This document shows, piece by piece, positions 1 to 8,552 of a stretch of DNA of 64,000 bases. Made by a program: the position numbers and the translations under genes. The notes beneath the pieces are model-generated. The model saw only the letters and a program-made list of their open reading frames with translations, was not told where the DNA came from and ran no database searches. Position 1 is the stretch's first letter. Each line of letters begins with the position of its first letter. Source of the DNA: Armatimonadota bacterium (GTDB lineage Bacteria; Armatimonadota; Zipacnadia; Zipacnadales; JABUFB01); the NCBI GenBank assembly GCA_013314775.1, contig JABUFB010000016.1, forward strand, positions 79,099 through 143,098. Reading direction: 5' to 3'.

Positions 1-972
1 ACATACATCATGGGCGCGGGATTCGTCACTCTGCCCCCGCCCGGGACATCGCAGCACGCCGGCCTGTGTGCTTACCGCGACGCTGCCTGCGCTCGAAACG
101 TGGACCTGGTGAACCGTATCAACCCCCACGTGCCGGATATAGCCATTGACTACGAACTCGACGTTCTGCCCCTCACGCCGATGAACGCCGCTACTGAGCG
201 CCATATTATCCGGGCGTATGTGAATAAGGCGGCCGAAGTCAACGGCAGCCCGGAGCGGACCGCTCAATTCTGGTCGGAGATACTGGGCAAGCCCGCGGCG
301 GATCTCGAGCCGATTCTGGATTCCCCCGACTTCGAGGAGCTGGTGCGGTCAAAGCTGGCCAAGCGCGGCGGGCTCGGATACGTACAGCCCTCCGAGGACA
401 CTTTCCCGCCGGTGGACGACTTCATCCAGTGGGTCTTGTCCTGCGATGCGATCCCCATGATCACCTGGCTGGACGGCACCAGCGGGGGAGAAGAGGATGG
501 CCGGGCCATGCTGGAGTGCATGGTGGCCAAGGGCGCGGCCGCGCTGAACATCATCCCGGACCGCAACTGGAACATCAAGGACCCCGAAGCGCGGGAGAGG
601 AAGATCGGCAAGCTGCGGGAGATCGTGGCTATCGCCGATGACATGAACCTGCCGATAAACATCGGCACGGAGATGAACAAAGCCGGCCTGCCCTTCGTGG
701 ACGATCTCGGCGGGCCGGTCCTGATAGACTTGCGCGAGAGTTTCATGCGGGGCGCGCGGATTATGGTCGGCCACACAGTGATGGCACGGTTCGTGGGGAT
801 GAGCTATGTGGCGTGCGACATGGACCTGCCGCGCAAGAACGCTTTCTTCGAGTCCGTGGGGGCACTGCCGGCCGTGAACGACACGATCGCGGAGGCCCTC
901 ACGAAACTCGGGCCGGACATGGCGATGCAGCGTATCTCCGAGAGCGCCGCCGCGGGTGTATGGAGGGTGTAG
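1..972 (+). CDS. PHP-like/TIM-barrel hypothetical protein, 5' end outside window
   Basis: The reading frame is open through the first base, so the N-terminus lies outside the window; the first internal ATG is at 10. The 323 visible residues contain a stretch resembling PHP-type proteins (LPINIGTEMNKAGLPFVDD, near residue 220) and scattered Asp/Glu/His that could bind metal. No signal peptide is visible because the start is missing. It converges on the isomerase gene that ends at 985, only 12 bases away. The family assignment rests on the style of that motif only; it could equally be another TIM-barrel enzyme of sugar metabolism. Confidence 0.6.
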   Translation, partial: TYIMGAGFVTLPPPGTSQHAGLCAYRDAACARNVDLVNRINPHVPDIAIDYELDVLPLTPMNAATERHIIRAYVNKAAEVNGSPERTAQFWSEILGKPAADLEPILDSPDFEELVRSKLAKRGGLGYVQPSEDTFPPVDDFIQWVLSCDAIPMITWLDGTSGGEEDGRAMLECMVAKGAAALNIIPDRNWNIKDPEARERKIGKLREIVAIADDMNLPINIGTEMNKAGLPFVDDLGGPVLIDLRESFMRGARIMVGHTVMARFVGMSYVACDMDLPRKNAFFESVGALPAVNDTIAEALTKLGPDMAMQRISESAAAGVWRV

Positions 973-984
973 GGGGCTGCGCGG

Positions 985-1806
985 TCAGCCCAAGCTCACC
1001 CCGCAATCCGCCGCGACCCTGCGGATGTACCTGGCCGCCGGCGCGAACTGCTCGGGCCTCATGTGTTCCATCATCAGGGGCGTGTCCGGGTCCAGTCTCG
1101 CCAGTTCCGTCAGGTACACGCGGTAGTCCAGCGTGCCTTGTCCCGGCGGGACCTCGTCGATGTGCACCATGAACCGGTCGCTCATAGTGATGTCCTTGGC
1201 ATGGCAGCTTCGGATGTATGGCCCCAGCTTCTCGAAGCACTCCCGGATCAGGTCGCCATTGCGGAAATACCGCGCCGGGCAGTTCACCAGATTCGTCGGG
1301 TCCAGGTGCACCGCGCAAGCTGGACGGTCTATCGCCTGGATTAGCCGCAGGTAGCTATCTGCGGAATCCGGCAGCATCCACGGCATGGTCTCCAGCGTGT
1401 AGAAGGTCCGCGTGGGCTGCACTGCGTCGATGATCGCGCGGGTGGTTTCGACAATGGCGTCGAAGGTCTCGGGCAGGAGGTCTTCGGCGCAAGGGCCGTC
1501 CCACTTGTCACCGCGCGAGCCGACGATGTTCACGCAGCATCGCGCGCCGATCCTGTCCGCGACGGCCAATTGGTTCACACATCGCTCGAAGGCCTCTCTG
1601 CGGGTCTTCTCATCACGGCTCAGTGGGTTGGACCAGGCGCCGACCTCGGCGATAACGAGGTTCGCGCGCCTTGCTGCGGCCACGTAATCATCCATCAGGT
1701 ACTCGACGGGGTCCGGCCAGTAGGCCGCCGTGTAACCTGCCTGTCTGTGTGCCTCGGCCCAACTGTCCGGGTCGTTTGTGCCGAAAACGGGGCCACCGAA
1801 TCTCAC
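985..1806 (-). CDS. sugar phosphate isomerase/epimerase (xylose isomerase-like TIM barrel)
   Basis: A 273-residue protein of the AP-endonuclease-2/xylose-isomerase-like superfamily, probably an intracellular sugar or inositol isomerase/epimerase. Supporting segments are the early GYTAAYW, CVNIVGSRGDKW, the LETMPWM strand, AVHLDPTNLVN, the CHAKDI metal-site strand and the terminal MMEHM, which supply the Glu/Asp/His metal ligands usual for the fold. The GTG start at 1806 is preferred over the upstream ATG because AGGAGG sits 5 bases in front of it (1812-1817) and the upstream 21 residues are not family-like. The substrate cannot be read from the sequence. Confidence 0.85.
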   Translation of the reverse strand: MRFGGPVFGTNDPDSWAEAHRQAGYTAAYWPDPVEYLMDDYVAAARRANLVIAEVGAWSNPLSRDEKTRREAFERCVNQLAVADRIGARCCVNIVGSRGDKWDGPCAEDLLPETFDAIVETTRAIIDAVQPTRTFYTLETMPWMLPDSADSYLRLIQAIDRPACAVHLDPTNLVNCPARYFRNGDLIRECFEKLGPYIRSCHAKDITMSDRFMVHIDEVPPGQGTLDYRVYLTELARLDPDTPLMMEHMRPEQFAPAARYIRRVAADCGVSLG

Positions 1807-1901
1807 GGGGGCCTCCTGTCTCTGCGCCGCGGGTGCCGGAAGGTCCCGGTCCCTACGCGGCGAATACATGTGTCTCCGGAATCCTTCCTCGGAGGTCCCC
1901 C

Positions 1902-3212
1902 ATGGCCCTTCCGTCTACCCTTCGCCGCGCCCAGCTGATTCTGCTCACGATCTCGCTCTGCCTGTGCGTCTTGGCTGACGAATGGCCCGGCTGGCGGGGC
2001 CCGCTGGGGAACGGCGAATGGAATGAGGACGGCATCACCGATACACTTCCTCAGGGTTCGATCCCCCTGCGTTGGACTGCGCCCATTGCAGGCGGATACA
2101 GCGGACCGACGGTGGCGAATGGACGCGTGTATATCACCGACCGGGTGACCCGGCCTCGCGAGCAGGAGCGGGTGCACTGTTTCGCGTGGGATTCCGGCAC
2201 TCTGCTGTGGACCTGCGCCTATGATTGCGACTACAAGAAGATATCGTACACCACCGGGCCCCGGGCGAACGTGGCCGTGAGCGACGGTCGGATCTATCAA
2301 TTGGGCTCCATGGGTCACCTGCTCTGCCTTGACGCCAACAGCGGCGACGTCATCTGGCGGAAGACTCCGGGGGAAGACTACGCCGTGCGCCTGCCCACCT
2401 GGGGCATTGCTGGGTCGCCGGTGATCGCGGATGACCTGATCATCGCCCAGATCGGCGCGGAGGACGGCGGCTGCCTGATAGCCTTCGACAAGGCTACAGG
2501 GGCCGAACGCTGGCGGGCGCTGGATGATGACGCGTCTTACGCCGCTCCAGTGTTGTTCGAGCAGGCCGGGCGCAAGCTGGTCGCGGTGTGGACCAAGTTC
2601 CGCATAGCCGCCATCGACCGCGCAACTGGGGAACAGGTCTGGAGCGTGGGCTTTCCCGGGGGTGGCACCGACCCCGCAATCGCCACGCCCATTGTGGATG
2701 GCCCGTGGATGTTCATCTCCGCTTTCTGGCATGGCAGCGTCATGCTTCGCCTGCACCCGGACAAGCCGGCGGTGGAGATGGTCTGGCACCGCAAGGGCCA
2801 GAACGAGCGGAATACCGACGCTCTGCACGCCTGCATGACCACACCCATGTTCATTGGCGGGTATATCTACGGGATCGATTCATGGGGCCAACTGCGCTGC
2901 CTGGACCCGGCTACCGGAGACCGGCTCTGGGAGGACACCACGGTTGTCCCCCTGGACCGCTGGGCCAATGCGCATATGGTCCGCAATGGGGACCGCGTCT
3001 GGTTCTTCAACGAAAAGGGCGAGCTGATTGTGGGCCGGGTCTCGCCCCAGGGCTACCAGGAGATCAGCCGCTCACGTCTTATCAAGCCGACCAGGGGCCA
3101 GTACGACGGCCGCGGGGGAGTGTGCTGGAGCCACCCGGCCTTCGCTTACCGGCACGTCTTTGCGCGCAATGATGAGGAACTGGTCTGCGCGGACTTGACG
3201 GCGAGGGAGTAG
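1902..3212 (+). CDS. secreted PQQ-like beta-propeller (BamB-like repeat) protein
   Basis: A 436-residue exported protein. The N-terminus has a basic start followed by a hydrophobic segment (LILLTISLCLCVLA), then DEWPGWRGPLGNGEW, the opening typical of PQQ-binding-like propellers of Planctomycetes and Armatimonadetes. Repeated blades end in motifs such as LLCLDANSGDVIWR, LIAFDKATGAERWR, IAAIDRATGEQVWS and LRCLDPATGDRLWE. These proteins often form the periplasmic scaffolding or sensing domain; an enzymatic role is not supported. ATG at 1902 follows GGAGG (1891-1895). The longer in-frame extension upstream would bury the signal peptide and is rejected. Confidence 0.88.
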   Translation: MALPSTLRRAQLILLTISLCLCVLADEWPGWRGPLGNGEWNEDGITDTLPQGSIPLRWTAPIAGGYSGPTVANGRVYITDRVTRPREQERVHCFAWDSGTLLWTCAYDCDYKKISYTTGPRANVAVSDGRIYQLGSMGHLLCLDANSGDVIWRKTPGEDYAVRLPTWGIAGSPVIADDLIIAQIGAEDGGCLIAFDKATGAERWRALDDDASYAAPVLFEQAGRKLVAVWTKFRIAAIDRATGEQVWSVGFPGGGTDPAIATPIVDGPWMFISAFWHGSVMLRLHPDKPAVEMVWHRKGQNERNTDALHACMTTPMFIGGYIYGIDSWGQLRCLDPATGDRLWEDTTVVPLDRWANAHMVRNGDRVWFFNEKGELIVGRVSPQGYQEISRSRLIKPTRGQYDGRGGVCWSHPAFAYRHVFARNDEELVCADLTARE

Positions 3213-3350
3213 ACGCCTTATACCAGCCAGACCGGGCACAGGAACGCGCTTCGCGAAGGGTAGCGAACCCCGACGTCAGTGCCCCGGTTCACCGTTACCG
3301 TTCAACTGTGCATCCGGCCGTAACCAACGCATCACACCGTGGAGCGCCCT

Positions 3351-4154
3351 ATGAACGACACCTTCGAACCACCTGTCTCGCCGTGCTATCCTGACCTGCG
3401 GGGTAAGGTCGCCCTTGTCACCGGTGGTGGCGCAGGGATTGGCAAAGCAATCAGCGTCCGTCTCGGGACCGAGGGCATGCGGGTGGTCCTCTGCGGGCGC
3501 ACTGAGGAGAACCTCATCGAAACGGCCGGGGAAATCACGGGCGCGGGTGGGTTCGCTCTGCCCGTGGTGACAGACGTATCCGACGAGGCGCAAGTGGACG
3601 CACTGTTCGCGCGCATGGCGCAGGAGGGCCTGCAACCTGATCTGTTGGTACATAATGCGGCCCTGGTGCGCGGCGGAGCGTTGTCCGACACGAACACCGA
3701 CTACTGGCAGCGGATGCTCGCGACCAACGCTGACAGCGCCTTCTTCCTGGCCAAACGCCTCGCGCCGGTGATGCTTGAGCGGGGGAGTGGCGCCATGGTC
3801 TTCATCAGCACCATCGGCGCGCTGCAATCGCACCACCGGATGCTCGCCTACGACAGCAGCAAAGGCGCCATTGAGGCCTTCGTGCGCTCGCTGGCCCTGG
3901 AATTGGCGCCGGCGGGGATCCGGGTGAACTCAGTTGCGCCGGGTCCCATCCGGCGCAAGGGTATCCCGGCGGGCACGCCTTTGGAGACCGTCCGCCAGCC
4001 GTACGTTCCTATGCAGCGCTACGGAAGCAGCGACGAGATCGCCGCCGCCGTGGCTTTCCTGGCAAGCTCCCAGGCCTCATACATCACCGGGCAGACGCTG
4101 TGCGTGGACGGCGGGTCCACGGCGCAGTTGTCTCCGCCGGGCATCTTCATCTGA
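3351..4154 (+). CDS. short-chain dehydrogenase/reductase (SDR)
   Basis: A classical 267-residue SDR. It shows the NAD(P)-binding TGGGAGIG at residues 24-31, HNAA at 101-104, the catalytic Ser153 (FISTIGA), Tyr167 and Lys171 (YDSSK), and the C-terminal GQTLCVDGG. Cytosolic NAD(P)H-dependent oxidoreductase, plausibly acting on a sugar or polyol given the neighbouring genes; specificity is not determinable. ATG at 3351 is chosen because GGAG lies 6 bases upstream; the in-frame GTG at 3339 lacks that context. The 138 bases upstream contain no gene. Confidence 0.92.
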   Translation: MNDTFEPPVSPCYPDLRGKVALVTGGGAGIGKAISVRLGTEGMRVVLCGRTEENLIETAGEITGAGGFALPVVTDVSDEAQVDALFARMAQEGLQPDLLVHNAALVRGGALSDTNTDYWQRMLATNADSAFFLAKRLAPVMLERGSGAMVFISTIGALQSHHRMLAYDSSKGAIEAFVRSLALELAPAGIRVNSVAPGPIRRKGIPAGTPLETVRQPYVPMQRYGSSDEIAAAVAFLASSQASYITGQTLCVDGGSTAQLSPPGIFI

Positions 4155-4167
4155 ATGGGGAGAATGA

Positions 4168-4632
4168 CTACCCGCCTGGCCTCGCCAGGCCCACGATGAT
4201 GTCCGTGGTGTCGCTCGGGTTGGTGCTCCAGGCCACGTCCAGCGCGCCCGAGAGCTGATACCGGTGGGTGGCGTTCGGCCCCGAGTACGTGGGCGGCGCG
4301 TTCACCGGGACGTGGAGTTGGACCTTGAGCACCTGTTGCTGACCCGCCGACAGCTTGATCGGGCCGGGAATGCGCTGCTCGGTGTCCAGAGTCTGCACCC
4401 GCTTGTAGTCGTCCTTGTCTCCGGTCTCTTCGCCCTTCTCGTCAAATACGGGCACTTCGAACCGCACTTCCTCCTCACCCGTAAGCCTGACCAGCGCGGA
4501 CTTTGCCTCGACGTCGCTGTTCGCAGTGATGTTCAGCCGGATGTTGATCGCCTCGCCGGGCATGTACACGAGCTTATCCAATTCCAGCGCCACCGTGGCA
4601 GGCCCACCGCTGATGCGGACCGGGAAACGCAT
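4168..4632 (-). CDS. arrestin-like/Spo0M-like beta-sandwich protein
   Basis: A 154-residue soluble protein made of one beta-sandwich domain. VALELDKLVYMPGEAINIRL, followed by alternating hydrophobic strands and a late SGALDVAWS, matches the arrestin-N/Spo0M-like pattern in which the first strand is followed by a PGE turn. There is no signal peptide or membrane segment. GGGAGG precedes the ATG at 4632 by 5 bases. It stands alone, convergent with the SDR gene 13 bases away. Its function is unknown; related proteins are implicated in sporulation control or membrane trafficking in other lineages, which should not be assumed here. Confidence 0.7.
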   Translation of the reverse strand: MRFPVRISGGPATVALELDKLVYMPGEAINIRLNITANSDVEAKSALVRLTGEEEVRFEVPVFDEKGEETGDKDDYKRVQTLDTEQRIPGPIKLSAGQQQVLKVQLHVPVNAPPTYSGPNATHRYQLSGALDVAWSTNPSDTTDIIVGLARPGG

Positions 4633-4796
4633 GGTTGCCTCCCTGGGGAAGCATGAAAGTCTCCGCGGCAGGAATCGGGTTCCATGCGCTGCCGCGACAG
4701 ACCTTCAGGAGTGGGGAACAGGGAGAGACGGGCAGGCGATCTCCGGTGCCCGGCGACGCTGCCCGTCCCAGTATCTGGCGGAAATGGTCTGTCCGT

Positions 4797-5219
4797 TCAG
4801 TCTCTTTGCAGGACGATCTCCACGAAGGTCTGGCGTCCATACTGGTGGTCCAGGTCGCGCTGTGCGGCTCGCAGCCCAGATCCGGCAGGTGGTGTCACCT
4901 GCAACCGGTACCGGCCGGAAGCGGGGTTCTCGAACCGGAAGTAGCCGCCTGCGCCTGTCACCGTCTGTCCAACCCGGTGAGAGCCTTTGAACAGCTCAAC
5001 CGTCGCACCCACAACCGGGGTCTCACCAGCGGCCGCGTTCACCGATGCGGTTGTTGGAGCTGCGGCCAGCACCACACCGCCGATGTCCGGTTCGCCCGGC
5101 GGCAGGCCGCCGCCGATGTAGCTCAGAAGCACGGCCTCACCCCCGCAGCCCACCAGCGCCGAAAGAACGAAGAACGCCATCAGTCCGGCGATGCCCTGAC
5201 CTGTCGCCTTCATCGTCAC
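4797..5219 (-). CDS. lipoprotein with carboxypeptidase-regulatory-like domain
   Basis: A 140-residue protein with a lipoprotein signal ending in ALVGC (Cys25). The mature part carries a single CarboxypepD-reg/transthyretin-like beta-sandwich: VVGATVELF, the turn TGAGGYFRFENPASGRYRLQV, and a final strand. The GTG start at 5219 overlaps the TGA of the upstream HTH-TPR gene (GTGA, 4 bases), so the two are translationally coupled; an ATG two codons later is an alternative. Location next to a regulator suggests it is the surface product or the sensor of that system. Ligand unknown. Confidence 0.78.
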   Translation of the reverse strand: MTMKATGQGIAGLMAFFVLSALVGCGGEAVLLSYIGGGLPPGEPDIGGVVLAAAPTTASVNAAAGETPVVGATVELFKGSHRVGQTVTGAGGYFRFENPASGRYRLQVTPPAGSGLRAAQRDLDHQYGRQTFVEIVLQRD

Positions 5220-6853
5220 TGATCCCCTTTCGTCGGGCGATCCATAGACGCGATTGCCGGCAGAGCCTGTCTCTCGCCCCAGAAGTAGCCGATCTCCCGC
5301 GCAATTTCGACCGCCTGCCGGGCGTGTTCACGCGCCTGGTCGCCTTTTTCCAGTCGGGCGAGCAACACCAGTGCGTCAGCCTCTAAGTCGCGGCAGCCTG
5401 CCTGACGGAGATCTTGCAGGACCGTCCGCAGCGTGTCCAGCGCCGTCGCGGGGTCATCAGCCATGCGGCATCTCGCGCGTTGCAGCCTGGCTGCAAGTTG
5501 CAGACGTCTCCACTGCAGCTTCGCGGCGCGCGACTCTGCACGGGCGATGTGGTAATCGGCATCGGCCGGCCTCCCGGCGTCGAGATAGGCCAGCCCCAGC
5601 GCGAGTTCAGCCTCGGCGAGCACGTGTCCGCGTCCGGCGTCAATCGCTTTCTCGATACCCAGCCGCGCGTGGTTGCGTGCGCCATCAGAGTCCGCCTGGC
5701 AGCGGAGCATTTCAGACCGCAGCACTTCGACCAGCGCCTGGAGACGTGCGTCTGCCGCGAGTTCGGCCCAGTCTCCAAGCGCTTCGAGTCTCGCCGCCGC
5801 TTCTGAGAGCCGTCCGGTCCGCAGGAGGACGATGGCCTCGTTCAAAACCGCCTCGCGAACCTGGTCCGGCTGGGATGCCTGGGCGGCGATCTCCCGAAGG
5901 TCAGCGAGAAGTCTTCCGGCGAGGCCGTAGTCCCCCCGACTCAGCGCCAGGTTGACGCGGTTGGACAGGATGTATGTGCGGGCTGTGAGGACATATGTTT
6001 GGGGTTGATTGTCCGCCTCAGCGATCGCCTGCGCCTCGTCCAGGTACTGCTGCGCTGCGTCAGGGTAACCCGCCTGATCCTCCAGCGCCGCGAGAGATAC
6101 CCGACCCGCCCAGCGCGACCACCATGCGTCAGAATGTGCCAGCGCCAGGGCATGGTCTCGGGCTGCGATGAGATTGCCGGAAGCCTGCAGGACGCGGACC
6201 ATCTCCTGCAGGACTGACCTCTCAGCTCTGGTGTCACCGAGATCCCGCGCGGTCTCCAGAGCCTTCTCCAGTGACGCCCGTGCTCGCGGCAGGTCACTGC
6301 GTTCGAACCATGCGTGGCCCATGTGCAGGCGGGCTTCCAGGACAGCCTTTGATGCCCCACGATCTCGCGCTAGCTCCAGCAGTCTTGGGGCCGCCTCCAA
6401 CAGCGCTGCGGTATCGCCTAACCTTCGGTATGCCAGGCACAATTCGCGGACCGTCTCCAACATAGCGGCGTCATGCCGGTCCTTCTCCGCTGCTCGGCGT
6501 TCGCGTTCCGATGCAAGCTGACTTGCCAATGCTTCGACGTTCGTCTGGAGTGCGTCTCGTTCCGAGCGCAGGCTCTCGGCGTCGGCGGTAGTTGCGGACG
6601 GGTCATCCAGGAGGAACCAGGTGAGAGGCTTTCCGCACAAGTCTGCAATGGCCTGGAGCCGATCAAGGGGAGGAAGGGTTGTGCCTGCCACGTAGTTGTG
6701 GACGAGACCGCGCGTAACACCCATCTTCCGCGCGAAGGCGGCCAGGGAATCGTGCCCGGCCTCGGCGATGGCGGACTGTATGCGCGTTGCCAGGAGCTTC
6801 CGCCCGGTTTCGGTAGAGATGTCCACGGGGGGATAGTAGCATCGTCTACTCAT
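5216..6853 (-). CDS. Xre-family HTH regulator with TPR repeats
   Basis: A 545-residue protein. Residues 21-82 form an Xre/Cro-type helix-turn-helix (AFARKMGVTRGLVHNYVAG as the recognition region). A charged coiled coil follows at about 92-130 (SERDALQTNVEALASQLASE), and residues 135-540 are tetratricopeptide-like helical hairpins rich in LARELG/ALETARDLGDTRAE patterns. TPR-containing Xre proteins commonly sense peptides or partner proteins. The start is uncertain: ATG 6853 is used, TTG 6868 and a GTG near 6808 are alternatives, and none has a clear Shine-Dalgarno. The stop overlaps the start of the lipoprotein gene downstream. Perfect dyads directly upstream suggest autoregulation. Confidence 0.82.
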   Translation of the reverse strand: MSRRCYYPPVDISTETGRKLLATRIQSAIAEAGHDSLAAFARKMGVTRGLVHNYVAGTTLPPLDRLQAIADLCGKPLTWFLLDDPSATTADAESLRSERDALQTNVEALASQLASERERRAAEKDRHDAAMLETVRELCLAYRRLGDTAALLEAAPRLLELARDRGASKAVLEARLHMGHAWFERSDLPRARASLEKALETARDLGDTRAERSVLQEMVRVLQASGNLIAARDHALALAHSDAWWSRWAGRVSLAALEDQAGYPDAAQQYLDEAQAIAEADNQPQTYVLTARTYILSNRVNLALSRGDYGLAGRLLADLREIAAQASQPDQVREAVLNEAIVLLRTGRLSEAAARLEALGDWAELAADARLQALVEVLRSEMLRCQADSDGARNHARLGIEKAIDAGRGHVLAEAELALGLAYLDAGRPADADYHIARAESRAAKLQWRRLQLAARLQRARCRMADDPATALDTLRTVLQDLRQAGCRDLEADALVLLARLEKGDQAREHARQAVEIAREIGYFWGERQALPAIASMDRPTKGDQ

Positions 6854-6855
6854 AA

Positions 6856-6901
6856 TGTCAATTGACAATCTGTAATGACATTGTGTCTATTATAAATAGA
6901 C
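6856..6901. promoter_or_regulatory. divergent operator/promoter region with two perfect dyads
   Basis: An AT-rich island between divergent genes. It contains the palindrome TGTCAATTGACA (6856-6867) and the inverted repeat GTCTATT-ATA-AATAGAC (6885-6901). On the minus strand the second dyad includes a consensus TATAAT (6894-6889) suited to the HTH-TPR gene; on the plus strand TTGACA (6862-6867) and TATTAT (6888-6893) are 20 bases apart and could serve the divergent lipoprotein gene. Binding of the HTH protein to these dyads is an inference. Confidence 0.5.
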
Positions 6902-6990
6902 GACATCGCAACCCTGTTGAACATCGCTCTCGTTTCGGGGGTATAGTCTTCTTAGAGCCTCACCCAATTCTCTCCTCGGGAGTGGTAGCC

Positions 6991-7965
6991 TTGAAATCCG
7001 CACTTGCGCTTGCTCTGCTCGTCGTTGCATGTGTGCTGTCCGGCTGTGGTGGGGGTGGTGATGAGGTCGCCGGGTCATCCTCTGGAACTGCCATGATTGT
7101 CGGCACCGTAACGGCCCCCGGTGTTGCGACGTCCGCTGCCCCTGAGAACCCAGCCGCGTACTGCCAGGTTACCGTAGAAAACGCCCAGACCCGCACCCGT
7201 CTCGGATCAGGCCAGGCAGACGGCGTGGGGCAGTACAGCATCGGGCCTATCCGTTCGGGTCAGACGATCATGGTACGCGCCACCCTTCGGGATGGTACCC
7301 AGCTCAAAACTCGCGCCCAGGTGCGCGGCGGCAATTGCCGGGCCGACGTGGACCAGGATAGCACAATCGCGGCCGCAGTGGTCGAGTCCCTGCAGGATGC
7401 GGGTGTCACCGATGAGGACCTGCAGGGCGCGGCCTACGACGTGTGTGCTCAGTATCAGGCGCGAACTCGGTACCATTACCGGACCGCCGGCAATATCCCG
7501 CCAGACTTCACGAACCCCGACGAGGTGGACCAGACCGCTGGCGAACTGCTGGAGGCGGCAACACAGGCGGCCATAGCGACGGCCGTAGCCACCCGCACAC
7601 CCGGGGATTGCGACAACGCGGTGGCCATGGTGGAAGCGCGCCTGCGTGCAGGTGACGCCACCGCCACCGGTTGGGGCGCGGAGGTCCGCAGGCGGCTCTC
7701 CGTGGCGATGCAGAATGGTCGGAAGTTCACGGCCGAGGAAGTGGCAGAAGCCGCAACGGCCGCGGTCCTGGGCACAGTGCAGTCGGCAGGGGGGGACCTG
7801 GTCCGCAACCAGTTTGAGCAGCGGATACGTCACCATTACGCCGGAACGATGGAAGGGCCCGAGGCACTCGAGGTTCTCTGCGCCAGCGAGGGAACCCCGG
7901 ACCAAGTTCGCCTCAAGACCCAGCAACAGGTTCGCGACTGCGTAAACGTGCTCTTGGCGGGCTAG
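6991..7965 (+). CDS. lipoprotein of unknown function
   Basis: A 324-residue lipoprotein. The signal peptide ends at VLSGC (Cys19) followed by a glycine run. The mature part begins with a transthyretin-like beta-sandwich segment (MIVGTVTAPG ... QYSIGPIRSGQTIMVRA), then becomes helical and alanine-rich (AATQAAIATAVATRTPG, EEVAEAATAAVLGTVQ). TTG at 6991 is selected: GGGAG lies 8 bases upstream and it puts the signal peptide at the very N-terminus. It is divergent from the HTH-TPR gene and shares its control region. The CarboxypepD-like start resembles the lipoprotein at 4797, suggesting that both are outputs of one regulator. Confidence 0.75.
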   Translation: MKSALALALLVVACVLSGCGGGGDEVAGSSSGTAMIVGTVTAPGVATSAAPENPAAYCQVTVENAQTRTRLGSGQADGVGQYSIGPIRSGQTIMVRATLRDGTQLKTRAQVRGGNCRADVDQDSTIAAAVVESLQDAGVTDEDLQGAAYDVCAQYQARTRYHYRTAGNIPPDFTNPDEVDQTAGELLEAATQAAIATAVATRTPGDCDNAVAMVEARLRAGDATATGWGAEVRRRLSVAMQNGRKFTAEEVAEAATAAVLGTVQSAGGDLVRNQFEQRIRHHYAGTMEGPEALEVLCASEGTPDQVRLKTQQQVRDCVNVLLAG

Positions 7966-8081
7966 TCGCTGGATTCTGTAGTGGCGTCAGTCTGATTTGA
8001 CGCAGTCGCGTACAGTGAATGCAGCGCAACAAACCACGGGTAGACTGGATGTGTCGGCAGCCGGAAATCAGGAGGGTTCCA

Positions 8082-8459
8082 ATGCGCGCCTCAATGGTGT
8101 TGACAGTCGTGTGTTTCGTCGCCCTGTTCCCCGCCGTTGCCGCCATTGCAGCAGACATCGCCATGTCCGTTACAGTTGCTCCGAAGGTCCTAGTGCTTAG
8201 TGCACCTACGGAGTGGATCACAATCCACACCGACATGCCTCTGGCATCGGTGGATCGCTCAAGCGTCGTGGTGACCGCTAACGGCGCGAACCTTCCCATA
8301 GCTTGCGTCAAGGCCGATGCCCGCGGGCAGATGGTGCTCAAGATCGATCAGGCGGATGTGGACCCCTTCGTCGCTCCGCCCAGCGCTACGTTCGTGGTCA
8401 TCGGAAACACTACGGGTGGACTGACCTTCGAGGGTTCGGACACTATCCGCGTGCAGTAG
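8082..8459 (+). CDS. small secreted protein, unknown function
   Basis: A 125-residue exported protein. AGGAGG stands in front of the ATG at 8082, and residues 1-24 form a good Sec signal (VLTVVCFVALFPAVAAIAA). The mature part is one Ig-like beta-sandwich: VAPKVLVLSAPTEWITIHTD, then PLASVDRSSVVVTANG, resembling domains that describe directional or value properties in surface proteins. No catalytic pattern. It follows the lipoprotein gene by 116 bases and ends just before a strong hairpin, so it may be the last gene of that unit. Confidence 0.72.
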   Translation: MRASMVLTVVCFVALFPAVAAIAADIAMSVTVAPKVLVLSAPTEWITIHTDMPLASVDRSSVVVTANGANLPIACVKADARGQMVLKIDQADVDPFVAPPSATFVVIGNTTGGLTFEGSDTIRVQ

Positions 8460-8482
8460 CGCACTTCGAAGCTTCAGGGAAT

Positions 8483-8520
8483 ACTATGCGGCCTCGCTTG
8501 CACAGACGGGGCCGCATAGT
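8483..8520. terminator. hairpin terminator between convergent genes
   Basis: An 11-bp perfect stem (ACTATGCGGCC with GGCCGCATAGT) and a 16-base loop lie between the end of the small secreted protein gene and the end of the deacetylase gene. No long U-run follows on either strand, so termination efficiency is uncertain. Confidence 0.6.
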
Positions 8521-8552
8521 CTTTGCGAGCCGTAGGCCGGTGGCCGAGCGAG

